Positions 1-5,189 of a stretch of 5,189 bases of DNA are shown one piece after another. A program made the position numbers and the translations under genes. The notes beneath the pieces were generated by a model. It saw only the letters and a list, made by a program, of their open reading frames with translations, made no database searches and was not told where the DNA came from. How positions within the stretch are numbered: position 1 is the stretch's first letter; every line of letters begins with the position of its first letter. This stretch comes from Bacillota bacterium (GTDB taxonomy: Bacteria; Bacillota; Dehalobacteriia; UBA4068): contig JAUMYD010000108.1 of assembly GCA_030528765.1 (NCBI GenBank), positions 1-5,189 of the forward strand, read 5' to 3'.

Positions 1-1
1 G

Positions 2-454
2 GAAGAGGCGGAACAGGAAGAGGAAAAAACTCTGGCTCCGGATTTCACGGTCTACACAGCAGAAGGGGAGAGTGTTAAGCTTTCCGATTATATTGGTAAG
101 CCGGTCGTTCTGAATTTCTGGGCTAGCTGGTGTGGACCCTGCCGTTCAGAAATGCCTGATTTCAATGAAAAATACCTGGAGCTGAAGGACGAGGTTCATT
201 TTTTGATGGTGAATATGACTGATGGCAGCAGTGAAACAGTAGAATCCGCAAGCGAATTTATCGAGAAAAATGGCTTTTCTTTCCCCATCCTTTATGATAC
301 GGAAGCAGAGGCCGCAATCACCTATGGCGTGACTGCTGTTCCTACCACGTTCTTCATTGACGCCGAGGGCTATCCGGTAGCCATGGCAAGCGGTGCTATA
401 GATGGAGATACCTTGCTCCGGGGGATCGAGATGTGCAAGAGCAGTGACGAATAA
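2..454 (+). CDS. TlpA-like thioredoxin-fold thiol-disulfide oxidoreductase (5' partial)
   Basis: The reading frame is open from the window edge, and 150 residues are visible before a TAA stop; the true start lies upstream. A Glu-rich stretch (residues 1-9) precedes an APDF motif (12-15), which typically opens a redoxin/TlpA domain. The active site WCGPC is at residues 43-47 and follows a hydrophobic VVLNFWAS strand. The cis-proline motif VPTTFFID is centred near residue 114. TlpA-family proteins act outside the membrane, reducing or exchanging disulfides of exported proteins, often in cytochrome c maturation or with a CcdA-type membrane partner. Here the acidic run probably links a missing lipoprotein signal or membrane anchor to the catalytic domain, which is inference. 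An additional Cys occurs near the C-terminus (residue 145). The gene converges on the minus-strand operon and is followed by a strong terminator. The family call is firm; the substrate is unknown. Confidence 0.9.
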   Translation, partial: EEAEQEEEKTLAPDFTVYTAEGESVKLSDYIGKPVVLNFWASWCGPCRSEMPDFNEKYLELKDEVHFLMVNMTDGSSETVESASEFIEKNGFSFPILYDTEAEAAITYGVTAVPTTFFIDAEGYPVAMASGAIDGDTLLRGIEMCKSSDE

Positions 455-456
455 AG

Positions 457-486
457 AAAAAGGCTCTCTTTAATCATTGGAAAGCC
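457..486 (-). terminator. Possible minus-strand intrinsic terminator
   Basis: Read on the minus strand, GGCTTTC (486-480) pairs with GAGAGCC (468-462) across an 11-base loop, with one G-U pair, and is followed by TTTTT (461-457) and more T-rich sequence. This is the expected layout for a rho-independent terminator of transcripts arriving from the regulator gene. It begins 3 bases beyond the stop codon of the convergent TlpA-like gene. The stem is short, so it may be a back-up to the stronger hairpin at 509-552. Confidence 0.4.
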
Positions 487-508
487 CTGAATCAGTAATG
501 GAAAAAGT

Positions 509-552
509 AAAAGAACGATACCTAAGTCTCCTGGGCTGGGTATCGTTCTTTT
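509..552. terminator. Strong bidirectional intrinsic terminator
   Basis: A perfect 14-base inverted repeat, AAAAGAACGATACC (509-522) and GGTATCGTTCTTTT (539-552), encloses a 16-base loop. On the plus strand the stem runs into TTTTTGTTTCTT, a good U-tract to end the TlpA-like transcript. On the minus strand the stem is followed by TTTTACTTTTTCC, so it can also stop transcripts from the SBP1-regulator operon 234 bases beyond that operon's last stop codon. The position between two convergent genes fits a shared terminator. Confidence 0.85.
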
Positions 553-785
553 TGTTTCTTCAAATATATCCGCAAAGCATATATGCACAAAGCAGGGCAA
601 GAATTATAGGGGGAGCATCGCTGCGTTTGTTATTGCTTTCTCAGGCAGGCCGATAGGCTTCCAATGCAATGGAACGTGAGCGAAAGACGGTAGCGATTCT
701 GTAATTCTGTTGGATTTGCAGCTGCAGAGGCTCTCCCCGGGGGCTTCAGCTATGCTCCGACTGGGCTCCCAACATGGATGCGGGC

Positions 786-2465
786 CTACTTCTTTTCCTC
801 CGGCAAAGAAGAGAGAGAAGGCTGTTGCATCAATGCGGCGTATTGCATCAGTTGTTTTAGGGAACGGACACCCAGCTTTCCATAGATGTTTTGGTTATGA
901 TAACGCAAAGTGCTTTCCTTGATGCTGAAAATCTCCATGATCTCTTTTACCTTTTTTCCGGAAAGGTAGAGATCAAAAACTTTTTTCTCCATAGGCGTAA
1001 AGTTTTCGATACCATTCAAAAAGTGCTGGTAATCTTCGGGGTCTACGCTTGTGTTATTTTCCTTGCTGAGCCGGGAAAGCTCTGCCTGGATGGAGCGGTA
1101 TTTGTTTTGTGTTTTTTCGTATTCGCTTTTCAGCTTTTCTCTTTCGCTTTGCGCGGCTTCTTTTTCCTGGGCCAGGGAGAGTAATGTTTCTTCCTGTGCC
1201 CGATCCTGAGCAGCCAGAAAGGCAAAGAGATCTTCAATTTCGGGAATGGAAGATTTTGCATCCCGGCGAGTCTCTGATTTAAGCTTTTCTAGATCGCGCA
1301 GCAGGGGAGAGAGGAATCTTCGGCTGAAATAGTGGCAGCAGACTGCGGAGAAAAACAGGATGAAGAGCAGGAGCAAACCGCTTTGCAGTCTGCTTTTCCA
1401 CAGGATACGATCATAGTCTGCTTTTGGGATCATCACCGCCAAATGAGATTGGTTGTCTGCAGGGTAGAGGGAGATTTTATTTATCGTCCCGATGTAATCA
1501 TCTTTTTCTCCCTGAAAAAGATGCAGGCCCCATCCCAACTCTTTCAGCTGAAAGCTTCCCTTTGGCTCATAATAATACCCCTGGGTGATACCGCAGCTCA
1601 GCGCCTGGTCCGCATTAAAAACAGCATTCTCACTATCGCCTAGCAGGCAGATGAGGTGCTCCAGATTGGAGGGCTGGGCGTGCCGGTTCTTAAAATCGTT
1701 TTTTCCCACCTCAAATCCACAGAGGCCGTAGACTTCCCCCTTTGTGCCAAGCAGGGGGATCATCAGTAAGCGGGCCTGAGAGGAGGTTCCCGGGATCGTT
1801 TGGAGTTTGGAGAGGCGATAGCTGTTATCCAGCGGTGTGGTGGCCTGTGATATCTGCTCGTTATATTGGGGGAACAGATCTGTTTGAAATTCCAGCCGCC
1901 ATTTCCGGTGGATCATAAGGCCAGAGTTCTTTCCCACATCTGCTGAACCGCGATACAGCAGAATCTCCCGATCCACAATACCGCTTCCGGCTTTTTGAAG
2001 GTAGAGCCCGCTGCGGGAACGCTCAGAATTTTTCAGGCTGCTGTTCACGGTGGTTTCCAAAATTACAAAGGCACCTGAGCAATCGCTTTGCTGGAGGCAC
2101 TGACAAAGTGGATCGATCAATGCTGTTTGAAGCGCATTTATATCTTCTGCCGAATCGATCAGCATAGAGATACTTATATCACGTTCAGCTAGGAAGTCCT
2201 CCAGAATGCCGCTCATTGTTACGGAAAGATCGATGCTTCTGGCATTGAGCTCATCCCAGTACGCAGACATTTGTTTTTCAAAAAATTCCATTTGCAGGCT
2301 CAGCGTTTCGGAAATATCCTTCTGCACGCTGCTAAAGGGGCCAAAAAGAAAGAGTGCGGAAGCCAGCGTTAGCAGAAGAATCAAAGCAAGCAGCAGCATA
2401 TAGCTATAAAGCTTTTGTCGAAGCCCCCATTTAAAGCTGGAAAAATCCGGGAGTTTTATGCGCAT
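786..2465 (-). CDS. Membrane-tethered LuxR-type transcriptional regulator with extracytoplasmic sensor region
   Basis: The 559-residue protein has a short basic cytoplasmic N-terminus, a transmembrane helix (about 22-42), an extracytoplasmic region (about 43-361), a second transmembrane helix (about 362-380) and a HAMP-like linker (about 381-425). A strongly charged, Glu/Lys-rich coiled-coil stretch (about 425-470) leads to a LuxR/GerE helix-turn-helix (about 488-545; note FTPMEKKVFDLYLSGKKVKE and IYGKLGVRSLKQL). The extracytoplasmic part includes PLLGTKGEVYGLCGFEVG (237-254), which resembles the closing strands of Cache-type ligand-binding domains. No kinase, receiver or phosphotransfer domain is visible, so it looks like a one-component sensor that binds DNA from the membrane. 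The start is supported by AGAGGAA at 2477-2471, five bases before ATG. It lies 96 bases after the SBP1 stop, probably in one operon. Topology and HTH are clear; the Cache call, ligand and targets are inference. Confidence 0.85.
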   Translation of the reverse strand: MRIKLPDFSSFKWGLRQKLYSYMLLLALILLLTLASALFLFGPFSSVQKDISETLSLQMEFFEKQMSAYWDELNARSIDLSVTMSGILEDFLAERDISISMLIDSAEDINALQTALIDPLCQCLQQSDCSGAFVILETTVNSSLKNSERSRSGLYLQKAGSGIVDREILLYRGSADVGKNSGLMIHRKWRLEFQTDLFPQYNEQISQATTPLDNSYRLSKLQTIPGTSSQARLLMIPLLGTKGEVYGLCGFEVGKNDFKNRHAQPSNLEHLICLLGDSENAVFNADQALSCGITQGYYYEPKGSFQLKELGWGLHLFQGEKDDYIGTINKISLYPADNQSHLAVMIPKADYDRILWKSRLQSGLLLLFILFFSAVCCHYFSRRFLSPLLRDLEKLKSETRRDAKSSIPEIEDLFAFLAAQDRAQEETLLSLAQEKEAAQSEREKLKSEYEKTQNKYRSIQAELSRLSKENNTSVDPEDYQHFLNGIENFTPMEKKVFDLYLSGKKVKEIMEIFSIKESTLRYHNQNIYGKLGVRSLKQLMQYAALMQQPSLSSLPEEKK

Positions 2466-2482
2466 AAAAATTCCTCTGTTTT

Positions 2483-2508
2483 CCGCTTTACGGGTAAAGC
2501 GGGTAAAA
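2483..2508. promoter_or_regulatory. Inverted repeat with tandem 9-mers between SBP1 and the regulator gene
   Basis: CCGCTTTA (2483-2490) and TAAAGCGG (2495-2502) form a perfect 8-base dyad with a 4-base centre. Overlapping it, CGGGTAAAG (2491-2499) and CGGGTAAAA (2500-2508) form a near-perfect tandem repeat. It lies 17 bases upstream of the regulator's start codon, just before its ribosome binding site. It could be an operator for autoregulation, or an RNA hairpin that tunes SBP1:regulator expression. No U-tract follows on either strand, so it does not look like a terminator. Confidence 0.4.
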
Positions 2509-2561
2509 TATTTCGTGCTGCTGCCTCCAATGCGTTTTCAAGAAGGAAAGCATCATAGGTG

Positions 2562-3887
2562 TCATTTAATGGAAGAAAAGAGCACCCAAGTCTCCTCTGC
2601 CAGCTGTTCTATGTCTTCTCCCTGCTTGGCACGGTGATGAAGTTCGGGCAAAAGCTGACGCAACCCCACATAAAGAGCATCTACTCTTTCATAGAAATCA
2701 GCATAATTTGGGCGAATCACAGCCGTGTAGTTTTCGCGCATATATTTCATGGCAGAGTAGAGGCTTGCATAGCCTTCATTGGGGAAGTCATAGTCCTCGA
2801 TCGCATCAAAGGCACCATTGTTTACGGGCATATATCCGGTATCGACTACGAAATCCAGATTTCTCTGGCTTTCCGTAAGCCAACGAACAAAGACGGAAGC
2901 TGCCTCTGCTTTTTGTGTGCTACTTTTATATGCACAGAGCCCAACACCGGTCTGAGGCATCAGCCCTTCCTTCCCTACGCTTTTAGGCAGGGGGAGGACT
3001 TGCAGGTTCGTGGGTTCGGAGCTGTTGTCTGGGTAGGTAACCTTATCATTAAAATAGAGGATCGCTGCGGTGGAACCAATGCCGGAGAGCGTCTCACCGG
3101 TCATTACCTGCGTATTGGCATAAAGATCGGATACGGAAATATGTCCCTGAACCAAGGCACGGGCAAAGGACATCCATGACTCTTTCAGTGTGCTGCTTTC
3201 AAAGTCATACCAGCCATCTTCGGAATAAAGCCTGCCATCTTTTGCCAGAACCTCCAGCTCTACATGACGAATGAGATAATCCAGAGCGCAAAAGCTCTTC
3301 CCTCCGGACCAGCTGTAATACTGAGCAGCAGCTGAGAAAAAGCCATCCCAAGTGGAAAGATCATCATAATCCACGCCTGTATCTGCAGAAAAACGCTCAA
3401 ACTGAGAGCCATTGATGAAGAGGGCATAGGTTGATTTCGAAATTGGGAAGACTACGAGGCGCTCATCCAGCATGCCGTCCTGAATAAATCCTTCTACAAA
3501 TTGAGAAAGCTCTTTTTCAGAAAAATAGTCACTCCAATCCAGCAGACTAGCTGCGCCCAATGCAGTGGCAGTGCTGGTGTGGCAGGAAAAGAGATCTGGC
3601 ATGGCGCCGGCGCCCGGTTTATCGGCCTGGGCATCCAGAAGCATATTGCCGATTTTTGAGGTGCTGGTCATCGCCGTCACATCAATGATGATACCCTTTT
3701 CTTTTCCAAGGCCCTCGTTGAATTCAGAAACTAAGCGATTCATGGGAGAATCGGCCTGTTCCCCATAAACGTGCCACATGCTGAGCGTGACAGGATGCTC
3801 CGGGGAAAGCTCTGTTTGCTCTGCACAGCCAACACAAAGAAGCCCTAAAAGCAGAAAAGACAGAAGCAAAAGGAATCTATTTTTCAT
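2562..3887 (-). CDS. Extracellular solute-binding lipoprotein, family 1-like (SBP1)
   Basis: The 441-residue protein starts with a lipoprotein signal peptide: basic MKNR, a Leu-rich core, and a lipobox-like CVGC with Cys21 as the expected lipidated residue. Length and pattern fit ABC-type family 1 binding proteins (MalE/UgpB-like): SMWHVYG near 36-42, STYALFING at 152-160, FVRWLTES at 333-340 and TGYMPVNN at 350-357. Such proteins bind carbohydrates or other small solutes at the outer membrane face and normally hand them to a permease, but no permease or ATPase gene is nearby. The frame opens 23 codons upstream at 3956. ATG 3887 is preferred because it has AGGAGG and places the signal peptide at the N-terminus. 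It is first in a minus-strand operon with the membrane LuxR regulator, and it is paralogous to the lipoprotein starting at 4945. The ligand cannot be read from the sequence. Confidence 0.88.
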   Translation of the reverse strand: MKNRFLLLLSFLLLGLLCVGCAEQTELSPEHPVTLSMWHVYGEQADSPMNRLVSEFNEGLGKEKGIIIDVTAMTSTSKIGNMLLDAQADKPGAGAMPDLFSCHTSTATALGAASLLDWSDYFSEKELSQFVEGFIQDGMLDERLVVFPISKSTYALFINGSQFERFSADTGVDYDDLSTWDGFFSAAAQYYSWSGGKSFCALDYLIRHVELEVLAKDGRLYSEDGWYDFESSTLKESWMSFARALVQGHISVSDLYANTQVMTGETLSGIGSTAAILYFNDKVTYPDNSSEPTNLQVLPLPKSVGKEGLMPQTGVGLCAYKSSTQKAEAASVFVRWLTESQRNLDFVVDTGYMPVNNGAFDAIEDYDFPNEGYASLYSAMKYMRENYTAVIRPNYADFYERVDALYVGLRQLLPELHHRAKQGEDIEQLAEETWVLFSSIK

Positions 3888-3898
3888 ATTTGTTATAT

Positions 3899-3904
3899 CC
3901 TCCT
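3899..3904 (-). promoter_or_regulatory. Ribosome binding site of SBP1
   Basis: AGGAGG on the minus strand, 11 bases before ATG 3887. The spacing is slightly long, but the match to the anti-Shine-Dalgarno sequence is perfect. It decides the start in favour of 3887 over the upstream in-frame ATG at 3956. Confidence 0.75.
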
Positions 3905-3920
3905 GGATGGTTTTCGTCGC

Positions 3921-3942
3921 TGAAAAAATAAGGGGTTTTTCA
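3921..3942. repeat. Inverted repeat TGAAAAA-N8-TTTTTCA in the SBP1 leader
   Basis: TGAAAAA (3921-3927) and TTTTTCA (3936-3942) are a perfect 7-base dyad around an 8-base centre. It lies 16 bases upstream of the SBP1 ribosome binding site, inside the predicted leader transcript. It could be a protein-binding site or a weak AU-rich hairpin; as RNA it would be marginally stable. Confidence 0.35.
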
Positions 3943-3966
3943 AAAAAATAGTCCATTTCCCCTCAA

Positions 3967-4011
3967 TTTTAGCGGATTTGATGGGGACAAATGCCTGTAA
4001 AACCGCTAAAA
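3967..4011. promoter_or_regulatory. Long-armed inverted repeat TTTTAGCGG / CCGCTAAAA in the divergent region
   Basis: TTTTAGCGG (3967-3975) and CCGCTAAAA (4003-4011) form a perfect 9-base dyad separated by 27 bases. Three more pairs form inside the arms (3977-3979 with 3999-4001) after one mismatch. A second, partly competing dyad, ATTTG (3976-3980) and CAAAT (3988-3992), sits within the spacer. The element lies about 100 bases downstream of the predicted minus-strand start of transcription, so it may be an operator or a structured leader RNA. No known riboswitch class was recognised. Confidence 0.4.
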
Positions 4012-4120
4012 TCAGAAAAAATGGGAGTGTGGATACAAATAAATTTTTCGTTCGGCAGATCAGGAAGAACCCTACCGGGCGCGGGCTGCTCTGTCGCAAA
4101 AAGTAGCCTATATAGATGTA

Positions 4121-4149
4121 AGTATAACACAGAGTTTTCTCCGTATCAA
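4121..4149 (-). promoter_or_regulatory. Sigma-A-type promoter for the SBP1-regulator operon
   Basis: On the minus strand, TTGATA (4149-4144) is followed by a 17-base spacer and TATACT (4126-4121), each one mismatch from TTGACA and TATAAT. Transcription would start near 4114, giving a leader of about 227 bases before the SBP1 ATG. The -35 lies 58 bases upstream of the divergent zinc-ribbon start codon, so a factor bound here could affect both directions. Confidence 0.75.
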
Positions 4150-4169
4150 GATTTCTCAGCAGGAACAAA

Positions 4170-4193
4170 TTTTCCGGAAGCCTTGTTTTCCGG
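4170..4193 (+). repeat. Repeated TTTTCCGG motif with short hairpin before the zinc-ribbon gene
   Basis: TTTTCCGG occurs at 4170-4177 and again at 4186-4193. CCGGAA (4174-4179) and TTCCGG (4188-4193) can also pair as a 6-base hairpin with an 8-base loop. The right arm touches the start of the ribosome binding site, so it could modulate translation, or the direct repeat could bind a regulator. Both readings are tentative. Confidence 0.3.
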
Positions 4194-4199
4194 GGGAGG
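4192..4199 (+). promoter_or_regulatory. Ribosome binding site of the first zinc-ribbon gene
   Basis: GGGGGAGG ends 7 bases before ATG 4207 and only 4 bases before the in-frame GTG at 4204. The spacing favours ATG 4207 as the start codon. Confidence 0.7.
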
Positions 4200-4206
4200 C
4201 TAAGTG

Positions 4207-4569
4207 ATGCATTTTATACAAAAAACAGCAAATTACAAAATTGAAGATAGTCCGGAAGGAATACGCGTTTCCTTCTTTTGTGCTGCTTCCGGGGCTCTGC
4301 TGTGCTGTTGCGCACCGGTTCCTGCGGAAGACCCAGAAGAAGCTGTGAGGATATCCTGGGAACAGGAAGGGAAAGCGCAGTTTAATCTTTGCAGCAAATG
4401 TGGGAATTGGGTTTCAGATGTTATGTATAATGCAGATGTTTTGGAATGTGTAGCCTGCGCCCCCTGGGAGGATATGCCGAATTTTTGTCACCGTTGTGGG
4501 AAGCGGCTTTCTCCTTCACTGCGATACTGTCCAAGATGCGGGGCCCGTCTTCTTCATGTGGGAGGTTAG
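4207..4569 (+). CDS. Small double zinc-ribbon protein A, function unknown
   Basis: The 120-residue protein has an N-terminal part of unknown fold (1-60), including a Cys-rich patch LLCCCAP at 31-37. The C-terminal half carries four CxxC knuckles: CSKC (62-65), CVAC (81-84), CHRC (94-97) and CPRC (108-111). The last two, with GKRL and GARL following, have the classic zinc-ribbon pattern seen in double zinc-ribbon (DZR-like) proteins. No signal peptide or transmembrane helix is evident, so it is probably cytoplasmic. Zinc ribbons mediate protein or nucleic-acid contacts; a specific role cannot be assigned. It leads the plus-strand operon, ends 4 bases before the second zinc-ribbon gene and diverges from SBP1. 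The in-frame GTG at 4204 would add one residue, but ribosome binding site spacing favours 4207. Confidence 0.85.
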   Translation: MHFIQKTANYKIEDSPEGIRVSFFCAASGALLCCCAPVPAEDPEEAVRISWEQEGKAQFNLCSKCGNWVSDVMYNADVLECVACAPWEDMPNFCHRCGKRLSPSLRYCPRCGARLLHVGG

Positions 4570-4573
4570 ATGG

Positions 4574-4870
4574 ATGAGTAAGGAAGAAAAATTGCGTTTG
4601 GCAGGGATGACTCGCTTTGGTTTCGGCCCGGAGGCTATGAAGCAGACGAAGGTCTGTCGGGTCTGCCGAAAAACCTGCAGGGCGAAGGAGAGCCTCTGCG
4701 GATTTTGCGGTGCGGTGCTCCCACGGGAGACCCTCTTTGAGCTCTATAAATCCTATCACCTGTATTGCCCGGATTGCGATACTGTAGTTTCCAGTGATGT
4801 ATTCTTTTGTCCCACCTGCGGCAGAGTTTTGCGGCAGCCGGATCTGGCGGAACCGGAAAAAGCCGAATAA
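4574..4870 (+). CDS. Small double zinc-ribbon protein B, function unknown
   Basis: The 98-residue protein has four regularly spaced CxxC knuckles: CRVC (28-31), CGFC (42-45), CPDC (65-68) and CPTC (79-82). Paired as two ribbons, they match the double zinc-ribbon layout and predict two bound zinc ions; one extra Cys is at 35. It ends in an acidic AEPEKAE tail and has no signal or membrane segment. The frame extends upstream to an ATG at 4496 inside the preceding gene. ATG 4574 is chosen because GGAGG (4561-4565) lies 8 bases before it and the gene would then follow its neighbour's stop by 4 bases, suggesting translational coupling. It resembles protein A in the ribbon part, so the pair may act together or derive from duplication. 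What it binds is unknown. Confidence 0.87.
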   Translation: MSKEEKLRLAGMTRFGFGPEAMKQTKVCRVCRKTCRAKESLCGFCGAVLPRETLFELYKSYHLYCPDCDTVVSSDVFFCPTCGRVLRQPDLAEPEKAE

Positions 4871-4891
4871 GGGAAGGAAGGGGAAAGCAGT

Positions 4892-4911
4892 CAGCCGGGA
4901 AAGCACGGCTG
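4892..4911 (+). repeat. Intercistronic hairpin between zinc-ribbon gene B and SBP2
   Basis: CAGCCG (4892-4897) and CGGCTG (4906-4911) form a 6-base stem with an 8-base loop in the 74-base gap before SBP2. No U-tract follows, so it is unlikely to terminate transcription fully. It may stabilise or process the transcript ahead of the more highly needed lipoprotein, which is inference. Confidence 0.35.
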
Positions 4912-4944
4912 CCCGAACAGGAAAAAACAAAGGGAGAGGGAGAT

Positions 4945-5189
4945 ATGAAAGGAAAACGGCTTTTTGTTTTGATCGTGCTGCTTGCTGCCTTGCAGTTGCT
5001 TTTCACCGCATGTGGAGGCTACACGGGGGATGCAGAGCATCCGATTACGATCAGTCTCTGGCATGTTTATGGCGCACAGACGGATTCTCCGCTGAATGAT
5101 CTTATTGAGGTTTTTAATAATACCCTGGGTAAAGAGGAAGGCATAAAAGTGGAGGTCACTATGGTCTCCAATAACAATAATATACATAA
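4945..5189 (+). CDS. Extracellular solute-binding lipoprotein, SBP1 paralogue (SBP2, 3' partial)
   Basis: The frame is open from ATG 4945 to the window edge (81 full residues, no stop), so the gene continues outside. Two AGGGAG repeats (4931-4942) precede the start. The N-terminus is a lipoprotein signal peptide: basic MKGKR, a hydrophobic stretch (6-20), and lipobox-like FTAC with Cys23 as the expected lipidation site. The mature part opens with SLWHVYGAQTDSPLN. Aligned without gaps, residues 31-80 match SBP1 residues 30-79 at 27 of 50 positions. It is therefore a family 1-like solute-binding lipoprotein of the same subfamily, displayed outside the membrane. It is third in the plus-strand operon after the two zinc-ribbon genes. 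Whether a permease, another sensor or nothing related follows is not visible. The N-terminal family call is solid; the ligand is unknown. Confidence 0.88.
   Translation, partial: MKGKRLFVLIVLLAALQLLFTACGGYTGDAEHPITISLWHVYGAQTDSPLNDLIEVFNNTLGKEEGIKVEVTMVSNNNNIH

Larger units (their letters stand above)
455..785. other. Convergent intergenic region without a gene
   Basis: These 331 bases separate the stop codons of the TlpA-like gene (+) and the membrane regulator (-). The left 100 bases contain two hairpins annotated separately as terminators. The rest (about 560-785) has no convincing coding frame with a ribosome binding site. It contains two short perfect palindromes, GCATATATGC at 577-586 and TGCAGCTGCA at 717-726, and a small TTCCA/TGGAA hairpin near 659-674, none with an evident role. 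No clear terminator was found immediately after the regulator's stop at 786. Confidence 0.6.
3888..4206. other. Divergent intergenic regulatory region
   Basis: These 319 bases separate SBP1 (-) from the zinc-ribbon operon (+). They contain a good minus-strand promoter (4121-4149), two inverted repeats in the SBP1 leader, and repeated TTTTCCGG motifs upstream of the plus-strand ribosome binding site. I could not find a convincing -35/-10 pair for the plus-strand operon: TATAGA (4111) and TATAAC (4123) occur, but without a -35 at the right distance. An activator-dependent or alternative-sigma plus promoter is possible. Confidence 0.6.

Noticed and set aside
717..760. GC-rich sequence near 717-760 as a terminator directly after the regulator gene.
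   Set aside because: The possible stems are short and interrupted, and no T-run follows on the minus strand.
891..1643. Plus-strand open frames opposite the regulator gene (891-1184 and 1332-1643).
   Set aside because: They lie antisense to a clearly coding frame, lack good ribosome binding sites and have no recognisable domains.
2526..2541. Catabolite-repression (cre)-like sequence TTGAAAACGCATTGG on the minus strand between SBP1 and the regulator.
   Set aside because: Only the left half fits the cre consensus; the closing CA is absent and the location is within an operon.
2559..3179. A 206-codon plus-strand open frame opposite SBP1.
   Set aside because: The minus-strand frame gives a well-matched binding protein with signal peptide and family motifs; the plus frame has no family features.
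3888..3956. N-terminal extension of SBP1 from the in-frame ATG at 3956, which has a G-rich GAGGGG just before it.
   Set aside because: It would bury the lipoprotein signal peptide 23 residues inside the protein, and the G-rich motif is too close to the ATG. ATG 3887 has a perfect AGGAGG and gives a normal signal peptide.
4496..4573. Longer start for zinc-ribbon protein B inside the preceding gene.
   Set aside because: It would overlap the upstream gene by 74 bases without a ribosome binding site of its own; ATG 4574 has GGAGG at good spacing.

Overview
This 5.2 kb window looks like chromosomal DNA of a Gram-positive, probably clostridial (Oscillospiraceae/Lachnospiraceae-like) gut-type bacterium. 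The reasons are lipoprotein-type solute-binding proteins, strong AGGAGG-like ribosome binding sites, family resemblance of the proteins and a moderate base composition. That placement is inference; no rRNA or other marker gene is present.

Layout. At the left edge (2-454, +) is the C-terminal 150 residues of a TlpA-like thioredoxin-fold protein with a WCGPC active site. It converges on a minus-strand operon. The 331-base gap between them holds a strong, probably bidirectional terminator (509-552) and a second, weaker minus-strand terminator (457-486). The minus-strand operon, read right to left, encodes a complete lipoprotein solute-binding protein (SBP1, 3887-2562). It is followed after 96 bases by a 559-residue membrane protein (2465-786) with two transmembrane segments around a large extracytoplasmic, Cache-like region, then a HAMP-like/coiled-coil linker and a C-terminal LuxR/GerE helix-turn-helix. 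A near-consensus sigma-A promoter (TTGATA-N17-TATACT) on the minus strand at 4149-4121 would drive this operon from a leader of roughly 227 bases that contains two inverted repeats.

Diverging from it, on the plus strand, are two small cysteine-rich double zinc-ribbon proteins (4207-4569 and 4574-4870, 4 bases apart). After them comes the start of a second solute-binding lipoprotein (SBP2, from 4945), cut by the window end. The N-terminal mature regions of SBP1 and SBP2 match at 27 of 50 aligned residues, so the two divergent arms carry paralogues.

How it may work together (inference). No ABC permease or ATPase is seen in the window. SBP1 sits in one operon with a membrane-tethered DNA-binding protein. 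A plausible model is that the lipoproteins capture a solute, perhaps a sugar or glycan fragment, and report it to the membrane sensor, whose cytoplasmic HTH then controls the divergent promoters. The inverted repeats in the leader and between SBP1 and the regulator gene are candidate operators. The role of the zinc-ribbon proteins is unknown.
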